From: Prolixibacteraceae bacterium | GTDB lineage: Bacteria; Bacteroidota; Bacteroidia; Bacteroidales; Prolixibacteraceae | DNA: 64,000 bases | Direction: 5' to 3' | Assembly: GCA_028377305.1 (NCBI GenBank) | Contig: JAONJW010000001.1 | Location: 62,001 to 126,000 of the forward strand | Shown: positions 44,802 to 53,694 of the stretch, piece after piece | Position numbering within the stretch: the first letter of the stretch is position 1 | How the letters are laid out: the number at the start of each line of letters is the position of its first letter | Position numbers and translations under genes: made by a program | Notes under the pieces: generated by a model | The model's database searches: none | What the model was told of the DNA's origin: nothing | The model's input: the letters and a program-made list of their open reading frames with translations, nothing else

Positions 44802-46253
44802 TTGAAAACAACTAATGATCTTACGCAGGGTTCGATAAGCAAGGCGCTGATTAAACTGGCTACTCCAATTATTGGGATGTCTTTTTTACAGATGGCCTAT
44901 AATATGTTAGATATGATGTGGCTTGGTCACTACGGATCTGATGATGTTGCTGTTGCTACTGTCGCAGCTGTTGGTGCTGCTACTTTCTTTACTTGGTTGG
45001 GCGTTTCGGTCATGTTGATCGTAAAAGTGGCTACGGAGGTAGGTGTCTCACAGCGTATGGGAGCAAAAAAGTATGAGGAGGCTAGTCTTTTTACAGGTAA
45101 TGCAATTATTTGGATGGCGATCTTAGCGCTTGCTTATGGTGCATTTTCGTATTATTTTGCTCCTAGGTTGATTGGATTCTTTAAATTAGACAGTGATCTG
45201 GTGGTGAATATTGCAATTAATTATTTGCAGATTATTGCTATTGGTGCACCTTTCTACTACATGAATCAACCATTAACTGGTATTTTTACGGGGGCTGGTA
45301 ATAGTACATTCCCTTTTAAAGCTACAACGATCGGTTTGGTGGTAAACTTTTTGTTGGACCCCTTGTTGATCTTTGGTTATGGTCCAATCCCAGGAATGGG
45401 GGCTGAAGGTGCTGCTATCGCTACAGTGTTATCTAAGATGATTGTAACAATCATTTTGGTGGTCACTTTGAAGAAGAATATCATTAATCTCCCAATCATG
45501 AAAGAGCACTTTAAAATGAAGTGGGAGATGACCAAGGAGATATTCCGAGTAGGAACTCCTGTTGGTTTACATAGTGGTTTGTTTGCTTGTTTTGCTATGA
45601 TTATGGCACGAATAATATCTCAGTGGGGTGATCTTCCAATTGCTGTTCAGAGTGTCGGAGCTCAAATTGAATCTGTGTCATGGATGACCATGGAAGGTTT
45701 GGCTACGGCTTTGGCTGCCTTTACAGGGCAAAACTATGGTGCAAAGAAATGGGATCGTGTTTATAAGGGATTCCTTGTAGCTGTGGCTTTTAGTGTCTTC
45801 TTAGGATTGGTCGTAGGTGCTATATTTATCTTCTTTGGGGGACCGATATTTGGTCTGTTTATTAACGGAGCCGAAGCGATTCGCCTTGGGGCTATATATT
45901 TCGCTATATTAGGACTTAGTCAGGTGTTTATGTGTCTAGAGATTGGAACCTCAGGTGCTTTTTATGGTTTGGGAAAAACCAATCCACCATCTTTTGTTGG
46001 GATTACCTTCACTGGATTACGTATCCCACTAGCATTATGGTTAACTTCTATTCCAGCTTTGGGAATGACAGGTGTATGGTGGAGTATTTCAATCTCGTCA
46101 TTTCTGAAAGGTATTGTGCTATTTGCATGGTTTATGATTTTTATTCTTTTCCATCCTGAGAGAGATAAGAGTAAATTACAAAAGAAACGTTGGGTTCGTT
46201 TTCTTCCAACTAGAGTGAGACAACAAATTATGGAGAATCAGATAGATTCATAA
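44802..46253 (+). CDS. MATE family multidrug/toxin exporter
   Basis: This 483-residue inner-membrane protein has twelve hydrophobic helices arranged as two similar halves, typical of MATE (NorM-like) cation/drug antiporters. It opens with SISKALIKLATPIIGMSFLQMAYNMLDMMWLG and has the second-half repeat VGAQIESVSWMTMEGLATALAAFTGQNYGA. The start codon is TTG at 44802, which is in the right place relative to the first helix. It is followed by mnmD after only 2 bp, so the two are co-transcribed although their functions are unrelated. Confidence 0.88.
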   Translation: MKTTNDLTQGSISKALIKLATPIIGMSFLQMAYNMLDMMWLGHYGSDDVAVATVAAVGAATFFTWLGVSVMLIVKVATEVGVSQRMGAKKYEEASLFTGNAIIWMAILALAYGAFSYYFAPRLIGFFKLDSDLVVNIAINYLQIIAIGAPFYYMNQPLTGIFTGAGNSTFPFKATTIGLVVNFLLDPLLIFGYGPIPGMGAEGAAIATVLSKMIVTIILVVTLKKNIINLPIMKEHFKMKWEMTKEIFRVGTPVGLHSGLFACFAMIMARIISQWGDLPIAVQSVGAQIESVSWMTMEGLATALAAFTGQNYGAKKWDRVYKGFLVAVAFSVFLGLVVGAIFIFFGGPIFGLFINGAEAIRLGAIYFAILGLSQVFMCLEIGTSGAFYGLGKTNPPSFVGITFTGLRIPLALWLTSIPALGMTGVWWSISISSFLKGIVLFAWFMIFILFHPERDKSKLQKKRWVRFLPTRVRQQIMENQIDS

Positions 46254-46255
46254 AT

Positions 46256-46939
46256 ATGGACAAGCATCATTTGAAAAGAGAAGTGACGCAAACAGAAGAT
46301 GGGAGTGTCACGTTATTTATTCCTGAATTGGACGAGCACTATCATTCGATTCATGGTGCAGTGCAAGAGTCCAATCATGTGTTTATTGACGCTGGTTTTT
46401 GTCATGCTTCGCTTAATTCATTAGTTGTTTTGGAGGCTGGCTTTGGAACAGGTCTGAATGCATTGTTGACCTATTTTGAAGCAGAAAGAGCTGGGAAACA
46501 GATTCATTTTATCTCTATGGAGAAGTATCCTTTGGTGGCAAAAGAGTATAATGGTTTAAACTATGGACATATTGTGGATGAAGATTCCGGAGAAGAAGTG
46601 CTTCAAAAGCTTCATCATGCTGCATGGGGTGAGAAAGTTAATATTTCTGATTTCTTTTCGATAACCAAGTTGCACATAGACATGAAAGATATGGTATGGA
46701 ATGAGCTTCCTGCTATTGATCTTGTATATTATGATGCTTTTGCTCCAGATAAGCAGCCTGATCTATGGAGTGATGAGCTATTTAGGTCTGTTGTAGACGT
46801 GATGACAAAGGATGGAATACTGACAACTTACTGTGCTAAAGGTGTGGTTCGTCGTTCGTTACAATCTGCAGGTTTGAGCATGGAGCGCTTACCTGGACCT
46901 CCTGGAAAACGAGAGATGTTAAGAGGGATAAAGCGTTAA
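46256..46939 (+). CDS. mnmD: tRNA 5-methylaminomethyl-2-thiouridine methyltransferase, MnmD type
   Basis: The 227-residue SAM-dependent methyltransferase would complete the mnm5s2U34 modification of tRNA wobble bases. Seen are the Rossmann motif EAGFGTGLNALLT, the YYDAFAPDKQPDLWS motif characteristic of the MnmC methylase domain, and the ending LPGPPGKREMLRG. It corresponds to the stand-alone methylase half of E. coli MnmC without the oxidase domain. It lies 2 bp after the MATE gene. Confidence 0.88.
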   Translation: MDKHHLKREVTQTEDGSVTLFIPELDEHYHSIHGAVQESNHVFIDAGFCHASLNSLVVLEAGFGTGLNALLTYFEAERAGKQIHFISMEKYPLVAKEYNGLNYGHIVDEDSGEEVLQKLHHAAWGEKVNISDFFSITKLHIDMKDMVWNELPAIDLVYYDAFAPDKQPDLWSDELFRSVVDVMTKDGILTTYCAKGVVRRSLQSAGLSMERLPGPPGKREMLRGIKR

Positions 46940-46976
46940 TGTGGTGTTAATATGTTGAATTTATTAAGGTTCAGTA

Positions 46977-47005
46977 TTGTAATTCTACGAAAAACATTAT
47001 CTTCG
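46977..47005 (+). promoter_or_regulatory. Probable promoter of the FKBP gene pair
   Basis: TTG at 46977 and TATCTTCG at 46998, 18 bases apart, are close to consensus. Confidence 0.4.
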
Positions 47006-47035
47006 AGTTTTATATTTTAATAACAAAGTAAAAAG

Positions 47036-47644
47036 ATGGCAGATACATTTACATCTTCATTAGAAAAACTAAGCTATGCGCTTGGTTTAAGTATGGCTTC
47101 AAATATTATCGGAGCAGGTATTAAAGAGGTTGATTCGAACAAAGTGTTAGAGGCTTTAAATGATGCGTTGAATGGAGCTGAGCTTAAGCTAGAAGCTGAA
47201 GAGGCAAATGCAATAATTCAAGAATTCCTTAACGAGAAACATGCTGAAGCTGCAACAGTTGCATTGGCTGAAGGAAAAGCTTTCATGGATGAGAATGCAA
47301 CTAAAGAAGGCGTAGAAGTAATGGAAAGTGGTATCCAATATATCGTTCTTAATGAGGGCGAAGGTGCAAAACCTACATTGGAGTCGCAAGTGAAGTGTCA
47401 CTACCACGGAACACTTATCGACGGTTCAGTATTCGATAGTTCAGTAGAGCGTAATGATCCTGCTACTTTTCCTTTAAACGGAGTTATCCAAGGATGGCAG
47501 ATTGCACTTCAAGAGATGCAAGTTGGAGAGAAGAGACGTCTTTTCATCCCATCAACTTTAGCTTATGGTGAACAAGGTGCTGGGGGAGCTATTGGGCCAA
47601 ACCAAACACTTATTTTCGAAGTTGAGCTATTGGAGATTGTTTAA
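47036..47644 (+). CDS. FKBP-type peptidyl-prolyl isomerase, cytoplasmic
   Basis: The 202-residue protein has an N-terminal helical dimerisation domain (about 1-85, [21 protein letters not shown]) and a C-terminal FKBP domain (about 110-202: [50 protein letters not shown]). This resembles FkpA/Mip-type enzymes that help protein folding by isomerising prolyl bonds. It lacks a signal peptide, so it probably acts in the cytoplasm. The next gene is a secreted relative 53 bp downstream, probably from duplication. Confidence 0.9.
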   Translation: MADTFTSSLEKLSYALGLSMASNIIGAGIKEVDSNKVLEALNDALNGAELKLEAEEANAIIQEFLNEKHAEAATVALAEGKAFMDENATKEGVEVMESGIQYIVLNEGEGAKPTLESQVKCHYHGTLIDGSVFDSSVERNDPATFPLNGVIQGWQIALQEMQVGEKRRLFIPSTLAYGEQGAGGAIGPNQTLIFEVELLEIV

Positions 47645-47697
47645 CTCTTTTCAAGATAGATAGAATTAAAGAAGGAAATAAAATAAACTTGATTAAT

Positions 47698-48408
47698 ATG
47701 AAACTTAAAAACTTCGCTTACGCGCTAACTATCGGTGGTGCTTTTGCTTTTGCATCTTGTCAACCAGGTGCTGGAACTGTAGAATTGAAGACACAAGCAG
47801 ACTCAACAGCTTATGCTATTGGTGTTAACATGGGGAAAAGTCTTGAAAGTGCTCCAGGTCAAGCAAAATTGAATGTTGAGATTATCAATTCAGCATTTAA
47901 AACGACTTTGCGTGATGGAGAGACAAAACTTACTGAAGAAGAGTGTCGTACAGTAATCCAAGCTTTCTTTACTGCACAACAAGCGCTTGTTAAGACTGAA
48001 AACCTAGAGAAAGGTAAGAAGTTCTTAGCTGAAAATAAAGAGAAAGACGGAGTCTTTACAACAGAGTCTGGTCTACAATATAAAGTAGTGAAAAAAGGTG
48101 ATGGTGCGATCCCAACAGCTGAGGACAAAGTTAAAGTTCACTATACTGGACGTCTTCTTCCTGATGCTACTAACCCAGAAGGAAAAGTATTTGATAGTTC
48201 AATTGAGCGTGGTGAGCCAATAGATTTTGGTGTAACAGGTGTTATCCCAGGATGGACAGAGGTACTTCAATTGATGCCTGTTGGATCAGAATTCAAAGTT
48301 TTCATCCCTTCTGAACTAGCATATGGTGAAAGAGGAGCTGGTGCTGACATTACACCTAATTCAACTTTGGTATTTGATATTCAACTTCTTGATATCATCA
48401 AAGAATAA
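47698..48408 (+). CDS. FKBP-type peptidyl-prolyl isomerase lipoprotein
   Basis: The ATG at 47698 gives 236 residues starting with a lipoprotein signal peptide (lipobox AFASC), so it acts in the periplasm, anchored to a membrane. The FkpA-type N-terminal domain and the FKBP domain ([53 protein letters not shown]) are complete. It is a paralog of the upstream cytoplasmic FKBP. The tracked start at 47689 is a TTG three codons earlier. A terminator follows. Confidence 0.92.
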   Translation: MKLKNFAYALTIGGAFAFASCQPGAGTVELKTQADSTAYAIGVNMGKSLESAPGQAKLNVEIINSAFKTTLRDGETKLTEEECRTVIQAFFTAQQALVKTENLEKGKKFLAENKEKDGVFTTESGLQYKVVKKGDGAIPTAEDKVKVHYTGRLLPDATNPEGKVFDSSIERGEPIDFGVTGVIPGWTEVLQLMPVGSEFKVFIPSELAYGERGAGADITPNSTLVFDIQLLDIIKE

Positions 48409-48440
48409 TTACTTGTATTTATTCCCCATTTAATGGGAAG

Positions 48441-48474
48441 AAGGGAGATTCTTGAAAATAGAATCTCCTTTTTT
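48441..48474 (+). terminator. Terminator after the FKBP pair
   Basis: GGAGATTCT pairs with AGAATCTCC over 7 bases, followed by six Ts. Confidence 0.85.
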
Positions 48475-48536
48475 GTTGTCAATTATTTAGGGATTTATTC
48501 ATAAATTCTTTAACTTCATAATTGTCTAATTAATTG

Positions 48537-48544
48537 TATCTTTG
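48537..48544 (+). promoter_or_regulatory. -7 element of the DUF3127 gene
   Basis: TATCTTTG matches TAnnTTTG, 30 bases before the ATG. Confidence 0.45.
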
Positions 48545-48573
48545 TAGTCAAACATTCAATTTTATAAATCCGT

Positions 48574-48987
48574 ATGAGTTTTACAGTTAAAGGTAAATTA
48601 GAGAAGATTCTAGACGAGGTTTCTGGAACAAGTGCAAGAGGTGAGTGGAAGAAACGTGAGTTTGTTCTAACAACGCATGATGAGCAATACCCAAGAACGA
48701 TCTGTTTTACTTTATTTAATGATAAGGTTTCTTTGATCGAAGGTTTCCAGCCTGGCCAAGACCTTGAAGTTTCTTTCTCTGTTGAGTCAAGAGAGTATCA
48801 AGGAAGATATTTCCACAATGTGAATGCTTGGAGGGTTCAACCTGCCATGGCAGCTGCTCCAGGTGCACCACAAGGAACTGTCCCTCAATTTGATCCTAAC
48901 GCATATGCTGCACCAGTATCTAATGCATCAGGAACGGCAGCTCCTGCTGCTGGAGGAGATGCAGAGGACGATGATCTTCCATTCTAA
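48574..48987 (+). CDS. DUF3127 protein with SSB-like acidic C-terminal tip
   Basis: The 137-residue protein has an N-terminal beta-rich domain (1-90) of the DUF3127 family, with the look of an OB fold (FTVKGKLEKILDEVSG, KREFVLTTHDEQYPRTICF, YFHNVNAWRV). An Ala/Pro/Gly-rich linker follows, then the end DAEDDDLPF. A flexible linker plus a DDD-hydrophobic-PF end is the hallmark of bacterial single-stranded DNA-binding protein (SSB), which uses it to recruit repair and replication partners. This suggests a role at single-stranded DNA or in binding the same partners. Function is otherwise unknown. Confidence 0.85.
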   Translation: MSFTVKGKLEKILDEVSGTSARGEWKKREFVLTTHDEQYPRTICFTLFNDKVSLIEGFQPGQDLEVSFSVESREYQGRYFHNVNAWRVQPAMAAAPGAPQGTVPQFDPNAYAAPVSNASGTAAPAAGGDAEDDDLPF

Positions 48988-49021
48988 CGAATAATTTACT
49001 TCTATTTTGAAGTATCAAAAT

Positions 49022-49055
49022 AAAAAAGGCAATTCATTTCTGAATTGCCTTTTTT
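49022..49055. terminator. Bidirectional terminator between the DUF3127 and Lrp genes
   Basis: AAAAAAGGCAATTCA and TGAATTGCCTTTTTT form a 15-bp stem with a 4-base loop. Confidence 0.85.
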
Positions 49056-49075
49056 GTTACAATGTATAATTGCCA

Positions 49076-49549
49076 CTATCCAATTGGGATCTGTCTTTTG
49101 AATACTTGATCCAATGAGATAAAAGTTTCCGTTCTAGCTATACCGTCAATAGCCTGAAGATCGGTATCGATGATCTTCTTAAGGTGTCTATTAGACTTGG
49201 CTTGAACTTTAATGAAAATAGCCCAAGCACCCGTTGTAAAGTGACACTCTACTACTTCAGGAATCTCTTTAAGTTGTTCTACAACTTTTTTGTCGTAGTT
49301 TGCTTTCTCAAGGAAAATACCTAAGTATGCACAGGTGTTGAAACCTAATTTGTTAGGATTCACTATGAACTCAGATCCTGAGACAATGCCAATATTTAGT
49401 AGTCTTTGAACACGTTGGTGAATGGCTGCTCCCGAGACACCACACTCTCGCGCTACTTCAAGAAATGGAATTCTTGCATTCTTTGTAATGAGCTGCAGAA
49501 TCTTTTTATCCAGTTCATCAATATGAACGACTTCTTCTGTATATTCCAT
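49076..49549 (-). CDS. Lrp/AsnC family transcriptional regulator
   Basis: The protein has an N-terminal helix-turn-helix (LDKKILQLITKNARIPFLEVARECGVSGAAIHQRVQRL) and a C-terminal RAM domain (AYLGIFLEKANYDKKVVEQL, VVECHFTTGAWAIFIKVQ) that binds amino acids and drives octamer formation. I choose the ATG at 49549 (157 residues). The track uses a GTG nine codons upstream, which is possible. It stands alone, and its target genes are not evident. Confidence 0.9.
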   Translation of the reverse strand: MEYTEEVVHIDELDKKILQLITKNARIPFLEVARECGVSGAAIHQRVQRLLNIGIVSGSEFIVNPNKLGFNTCAYLGIFLEKANYDKKVVEQLKEIPEVVECHFTTGAWAIFIKVQAKSNRHLKKIIDTDLQAIDGIARTETFISLDQVFKRQIPIG

Positions 49550-49799
49550 TTCTGGACTTTCAGTATACTTTTTCACAGTGCTTATAATTTGTTACAAAAA
49601 CAATGAAAACTATTTTAATCTGTTGCAAATATAGGTAAATTTAGCCGATAAAAGCAATGATCTAACATGTTAAATAGAATGTTTGAAACAATGTTTTCTA
49701 CTATTCCGCAAATCTATTAATAATATGTAAATAATAGTAGCTTTTGACTTATAATTTTTAATTGATTTTTATCATATATATGCCATAAAAGTGCAATGT

Positions 49800-50987
49800 T
49801 TAGTTTGCACTTTCGGTTAGGTGTGATGGGTATTGATATACTTTTAATTTAAAAGCTGGCATTACTGCTATCAAGGTTTCAATGATACTTGATTGTAACT
49901 CCTCATAGGGTTGCCACTCTTTAATTAAAGAGAAAATGTAAAGTTCTAGAGGTAACCCCATAGGTGTTTGTTGAAGCAGTCTAATAATTTGTGTCATCTC
50001 GTTGCTTACTTTAGGATGCTTGGCAACGTAGGCTTTGGTATACTCTCTAAATAGGGTAACATTGGTTATTCCATCAAAGAAAGTTATGCTCTTAGGTACT
50101 AGCCCCTCTTCTTTCATTCTGTTGAATGTCTCTTGATCGATGATGCTGGTTGTTTGAATATCGATGTAGATAGATTTTTTGATACGTCTACCATTTCCCT
50201 CTTCCATTCCTCTCCAGTTTTTTACACTCTCAGAGATCATTGCATAAGTTGGGATGGTAGTGATGGTTTTATCCCAGTTCTGAACTTTTACTGTATTCAG
50301 TGAAATATCTTCCACAGTACCATCAGCCATTCTAGATGGCATTTCTATCCAGTCTCCAATTTGAAGCATGCGATTTGCGGCAAGCTGAACACTAGCAACG
50401 AGACCTAGTATCGTGTCTTTAAATACCAACAATAGTACGGCTGCCATAGCTCCAAGTCCTCCAACGATAGTCGACGGATTTTTTACAAGGAGAATGGATA
50501 TGATGATGACCCCACATACTACATAAAGAAAAATCTTTATCATCTGAATATATCCCTTAATTGGTCTTTGCTTGGCAAAAGGATATAAGTTGTATACATC
50601 TAATACGGTATCAAGAAAACGATCTAATAGGTATGCAAAAATAAGAGTTAAATAAATTTTTGTACCTTCGGTAAGGATGGCTGTTACTAGATGAAAATCA
50701 GCATCAGCAAAGTTCGAGATATTAAAAATGAATGCTGCAGGAATAAGATGTGCAAAACCTCTAAATAATTTGTTCTTAAACATGAAGTCATCCCATCGAG
50801 ATTTCGTTTTACTTACAAGTCTAGGTAGCGTTGCCCAGATTATATTTCTTGTGATAAAGTATAACGCCATTGCAATAATTGCAATTAATGTTAGTGAGAT
50901 CGTTAATCCAAGGTATTCTCCATAAGGGGCACTCACTCCTAGATTAGTAAACCATTCTTTCAAGAATGGGTAAAGTGCTTTCATCAT
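49800..50987 (-). CDS. Mechanosensitive ion channel, MscS family (YbdG-like)
   Basis: From the ATG at 50987 the product has 395 residues. Four to five membrane helices come first (for example LTISLTLIAIIAMALYFI and GYIQMIKIFLYVVCGVIII), then the pore helix region STIVGGLGAMAAVLLLVFKDTILGLVASVQ. The MscS beta-domain start IGDWIEMPSRMADGTVEDISLNTVKVQNWD is followed by a C-terminal cytoplasmic domain. The length and spacing resemble E. coli YbdG (MscM) more than MscS. It releases ions when membrane tension rises. The tracked start at 51032 is a TTG, 15 codons upstream, and overlaps the divergent M64 gene frame. Confidence 0.88.
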   Translation of the reverse strand: MMKALYPFLKEWFTNLGVSAPYGEYLGLTISLTLIAIIAMALYFITRNIIWATLPRLVSKTKSRWDDFMFKNKLFRGFAHLIPAAFIFNISNFADADFHLVTAILTEGTKIYLTLIFAYLLDRFLDTVLDVYNLYPFAKQRPIKGYIQMIKIFLYVVCGVIIISILLVKNPSTIVGGLGAMAAVLLLVFKDTILGLVASVQLAANRMLQIGDWIEMPSRMADGTVEDISLNTVKVQNWDKTITTIPTYAMISESVKNWRGMEEGNGRRIKKSIYIDIQTTSIIDQETFNRMKEEGLVPKSITFFDGITNVTLFREYTKAYVAKHPKVSNEMTQIIRLLQQTPMGLPLELYIFSLIKEWQPYEELQSSIIETLIAVMPAFKLKVYQYPSHLTESAN

Positions 50988-51067
50988 AATGAGGTATTCG
51001 AAGTTTGTTCTAGTAAAAATAATTATTGGCAAATATATTTAATTTTTCATACAAAAAGTTACATGTT

Positions 51068-52360
51068 ATGATACGAAAGATATTTTATCTTGTTTGTGTA
51101 CTGTTGTCCACTTTTATCTTTACATCTAATGTTTCTGCTTCATCGTTTTCTTCTAATTTTGTAGATGAAACCGTACGGTTTGAATTTCAATTATGTGGAA
51201 ATGCCGACACTACCTTTGTAGTGGAAGGGAATTACTGCGTTGAAGGGGTCTGGGGAGGTTCTAAGGAGCATCTATTGAACGATATGGGTTATGGGAACTT
51301 CCACTTAGAACTGGTTCGTAAATCAGATAATATGGTAATCTATTCTACGGGATTGAGTCCTCTTTTTCAAGAATGGAAAAGTACAGCCGAAGCTAAGATG
51401 ACCATCCGTTCGTTTGACCATGTTTTTCGTTTTCCTAACCCTAAACAGGAGTGTTTAATTCAAATAAAAGAACGTAAGTTTGATGGTAGCATGTCACTAC
51501 TTGCTACGTTTCCCTTTTCACCCAAAAGTTATTTTATCATCCAGGAGAGGCCGTTCGAATATAAAAAAGAGGTAATCTTTGGAGATGGGACTAATGTTGC
51601 GAAAAAAGTCGATGTGGTAATGTTGGCTGATGGTTACACTGAACAAGAGTATGATAAATTCATTCACGATGCCAAGCGCATGGTTACAGCACTTTTTAAA
51701 ATGCCCCCGTATGATAAATATAAACGAGACTTCAACTTTGTGGCAGTCTTTCATCCCTCTTTAGAGAGTGGATGTGACATCCCTGGAGAGTATGATTATA
51801 AGAATACAACCTATAGCTCTTCCTTTTATACGTTTGATATTTCAAGGTATCTTACTGCAAGAGATATGTGTCAAGTATATAAAGATGCAGCAACAGTTCC
51901 TTATGATCAGATCTATGTGTTGGTAAACACGGAGAAATATGGTGGAGGAGGATTCTATAACTCTATCAATTTGACTTCTGTAGACAATCCTCTTTCTGAA
52001 GAGGTCTTCATTCATGAGTTTGGACATGGATTTGCTGGGTTGGCAGACGAGTACTATAACTCTTCTACTGCATTCGATGAAACATACTATAATTTAGAAG
52101 TAGAGCCTTGGGAACCGAATATTACCACCATGGTAGATTTTGATAAGAAGTGGAAATCCATGTTACCAAAGGAGTTGATTATTCCAACTCCTAGAACGAA
52201 GAAATATAAGAAAACATTAGGGGTTTTTGAAGGAGGTGGATATATGAAAAAAGGTGTTTACTCTCCTAGGCAAGACTGCCGTATGAAAACCAATACGAGC
52301 AAAGGATTTTGTGACGTGTGTCAAAAATCTATTGCTCGTATAATAGAACACCACCGTTAA
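51068..52360 (+). CDS. M64-family (IgA peptidase-like) metallopeptidase, secreted
   Basis: The ATG at 51068 gives 430 residues starting with a signal peptide (IFYLVCVLLSTFIFTSNVSA). An N-terminal beta domain precedes the zinc peptidase domain, with KVDVVMLADGYTEQEYDKF and the zinc site HEFGHGFAGLADEYY, which supplies two His and the downstream acidic ligand. A cysteine-containing C-terminus (CRMKTNTSKGFCDVC) is conserved in the family. M64 proteins are secreted proteases of Bacteroidota. The IgA specificity of the name-giving member should not be assumed here. It is divergent from the MscS gene and its stop is 3 bp from the convergent MORN gene. Confidence 0.9.
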   Translation: MIRKIFYLVCVLLSTFIFTSNVSASSFSSNFVDETVRFEFQLCGNADTTFVVEGNYCVEGVWGGSKEHLLNDMGYGNFHLELVRKSDNMVIYSTGLSPLFQEWKSTAEAKMTIRSFDHVFRFPNPKQECLIQIKERKFDGSMSLLATFPFSPKSYFIIQERPFEYKKEVIFGDGTNVAKKVDVVMLADGYTEQEYDKFIHDAKRMVTALFKMPPYDKYKRDFNFVAVFHPSLESGCDIPGEYDYKNTTYSSSFYTFDISRYLTARDMCQVYKDAATVPYDQIYVLVNTEKYGGGGFYNSINLTSVDNPLSEEVFIHEFGHGFAGLADEYYNSSTAFDETYYNLEVEPWEPNITTMVDFDKKWKSMLPKELIIPTPRTKKYKKTLGVFEGGGYMKKGVYSPRQDCRMKTNTSKGFCDVCQKSIARIIEHHR

Positions 52361-52363
52361 ATA

Positions 52364-53209
52364 TTAGTAGTTCTGGTGCATCTTTTTAACCCTGTGGATA
52401 TACTCCATGGGGTTATACATATAATCTTTAGGATCTGTGAATTTATTTTGTGATTCCTCCTTGGTAGGAATCTCTAATTCAGATAGTTTATCTAGTTCTC
52501 TTGGATTTAATAATTTGTCATCTTTGTATTGTAGTTCACAACCTGGTTCTCCTTTGGTGTTATAGTATCTCCATGATCCTTGCTTCATCCCATTCTCTAG
52601 GTTGCCTTCAAAGCGTACTTTCCCATCTCTGTATAGCTCACGGTGAACACCATACTCAATGCCTTGTTTATATTGAGATTTACTCAATAGTGCACCTTCT
52701 TGATAATATTCGAATTTATTCCCTTCTAGCTTGCCATTATTCCATTTGGATAAGGATTTCATATTTCCATTATCGTAATAGGTTTTAGATATTCCATCCA
52801 ATTGATTATTGGTGAAATTAAGAATAGAAGAAAGTTTACCATTCTCCTGAAACATTTTCCATGTCCCCATCTTCTTCTTGTTGATATACCTACCCATGGC
52901 AGATTGGGTACCTTTGGGATAGTAAAATGAAGCATCCACAGTGTCGCCACCCAGTGAAAAGTTCATCACACACTTTAGCTTCCCATTTTCATCATAGCGG
53001 TATAACTTATCTGTAGGGTGTCCATTCTTAAATCTCCCACGATATTTAGTTGTGCCATTAGGACGTTTGACTAACCATACACCTGTTTTTTGCCCATTCG
53101 TATCCACCTGGTTTATTTCTGTGTTTTGTGCCGTAGTCTTGTAAGCAATACCACCAAAACATAAACAAAGTAGCCAAACTTTAACTAGAATATTCCCCAT
53201 TTTACTCAT
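52364..53209 (-). CDS. Secreted MORN-repeat (YwqK-like) protein
   Basis: From the ATG at 53209 the product has 281 residues with a signal peptide (KVWLLCLCFGGIAYKTTAQ). Six or more repeats of the YwqK/MORN type follow, each with a Y.NG.. core (for example GRYINKKKMGTWKMFQENGKLSS and YYDNGNMKSLSKWNNGKLEG). Such repeats form an extended beta-sheet for protein or surface interactions. Some database names call relatives antitoxins, which is not supported here. It is convergent with the M64 peptidase gene (3 bp gap). Confidence 0.82.
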   Translation of the reverse strand: MSKMGNILVKVWLLCLCFGGIAYKTTAQNTEINQVDTNGQKTGVWLVKRPNGTTKYRGRFKNGHPTDKLYRYDENGKLKCVMNFSLGGDTVDASFYYPKGTQSAMGRYINKKKMGTWKMFQENGKLSSILNFTNNQLDGISKTYYDNGNMKSLSKWNNGKLEGNKFEYYQEGALLSKSQYKQGIEYGVHRELYRDGKVRFEGNLENGMKQGSWRYYNTKGEPGCELQYKDDKLLNPRELDKLSELEIPTKEESQNKFTDPKDYMYNPMEYIHRVKKMHQNY

Positions 53210-53571
53210 CTTAATCAATTAGGCCTTAAATATAATTAACCATTTTAAATTTGAGTATGCTTGTGACGGGTTTTATATTCTTAATGGAACAATTGTGAGT
53301 TTTGTCTTGATTTGTATATTCTATTTGTCTGCATAATCGGGTGGTAATAGACTTATGAAATGTCGTAGATTATCTCTAGATATTGTAGAATGTACGAAGA
53401 AAAGATAATTAACTATCTGAAATGCACATAGGGTGCATAGGTCGGGTATTACTTTGTATTAGACCACAAGATTTACATATTTGACCAATCAAACCTAAAT
53501 AATGTATGTTTCTATTTTAGATGCTTTTCTACACCAAAGATTATTTACTCAATAAAGAGACAAACATTTAA
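53210..53571. other. Intergenic region without recognisable features
   Basis: I see no gene in this AT-rich stretch between the MORN gene start and the terminator of the SusC operon. Confidence 0.5.
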
Positions 53572-53603
53572 AAAGCCACTAGTGTTTATTCACTAGTGGC
53601 TTT
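53572..53603. terminator. Terminator after the DUF4302 gene
   Basis: AAAGCCACTAGTG pairs perfectly with CACTAGTGGCTTT over a 6-base loop, with A/T tracts on both sides. It probably ends the minus-strand SusC operon. Confidence 0.75.
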
Positions 53604-53694
53604 ATTGTATCCATAAATAGGGATCGATATTGATGATACATAATGGTTTATAAACTAGCAATTATCTCGATGCTGGTTTATAAATTTCTATAGT

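Noticed and set aside
52364-53209. Antitoxin of a toxin-antitoxin system
   Set aside because: YwqK-like MORN proteins carry that label in some databases, but this one is secreted and has no toxin gene beside it.
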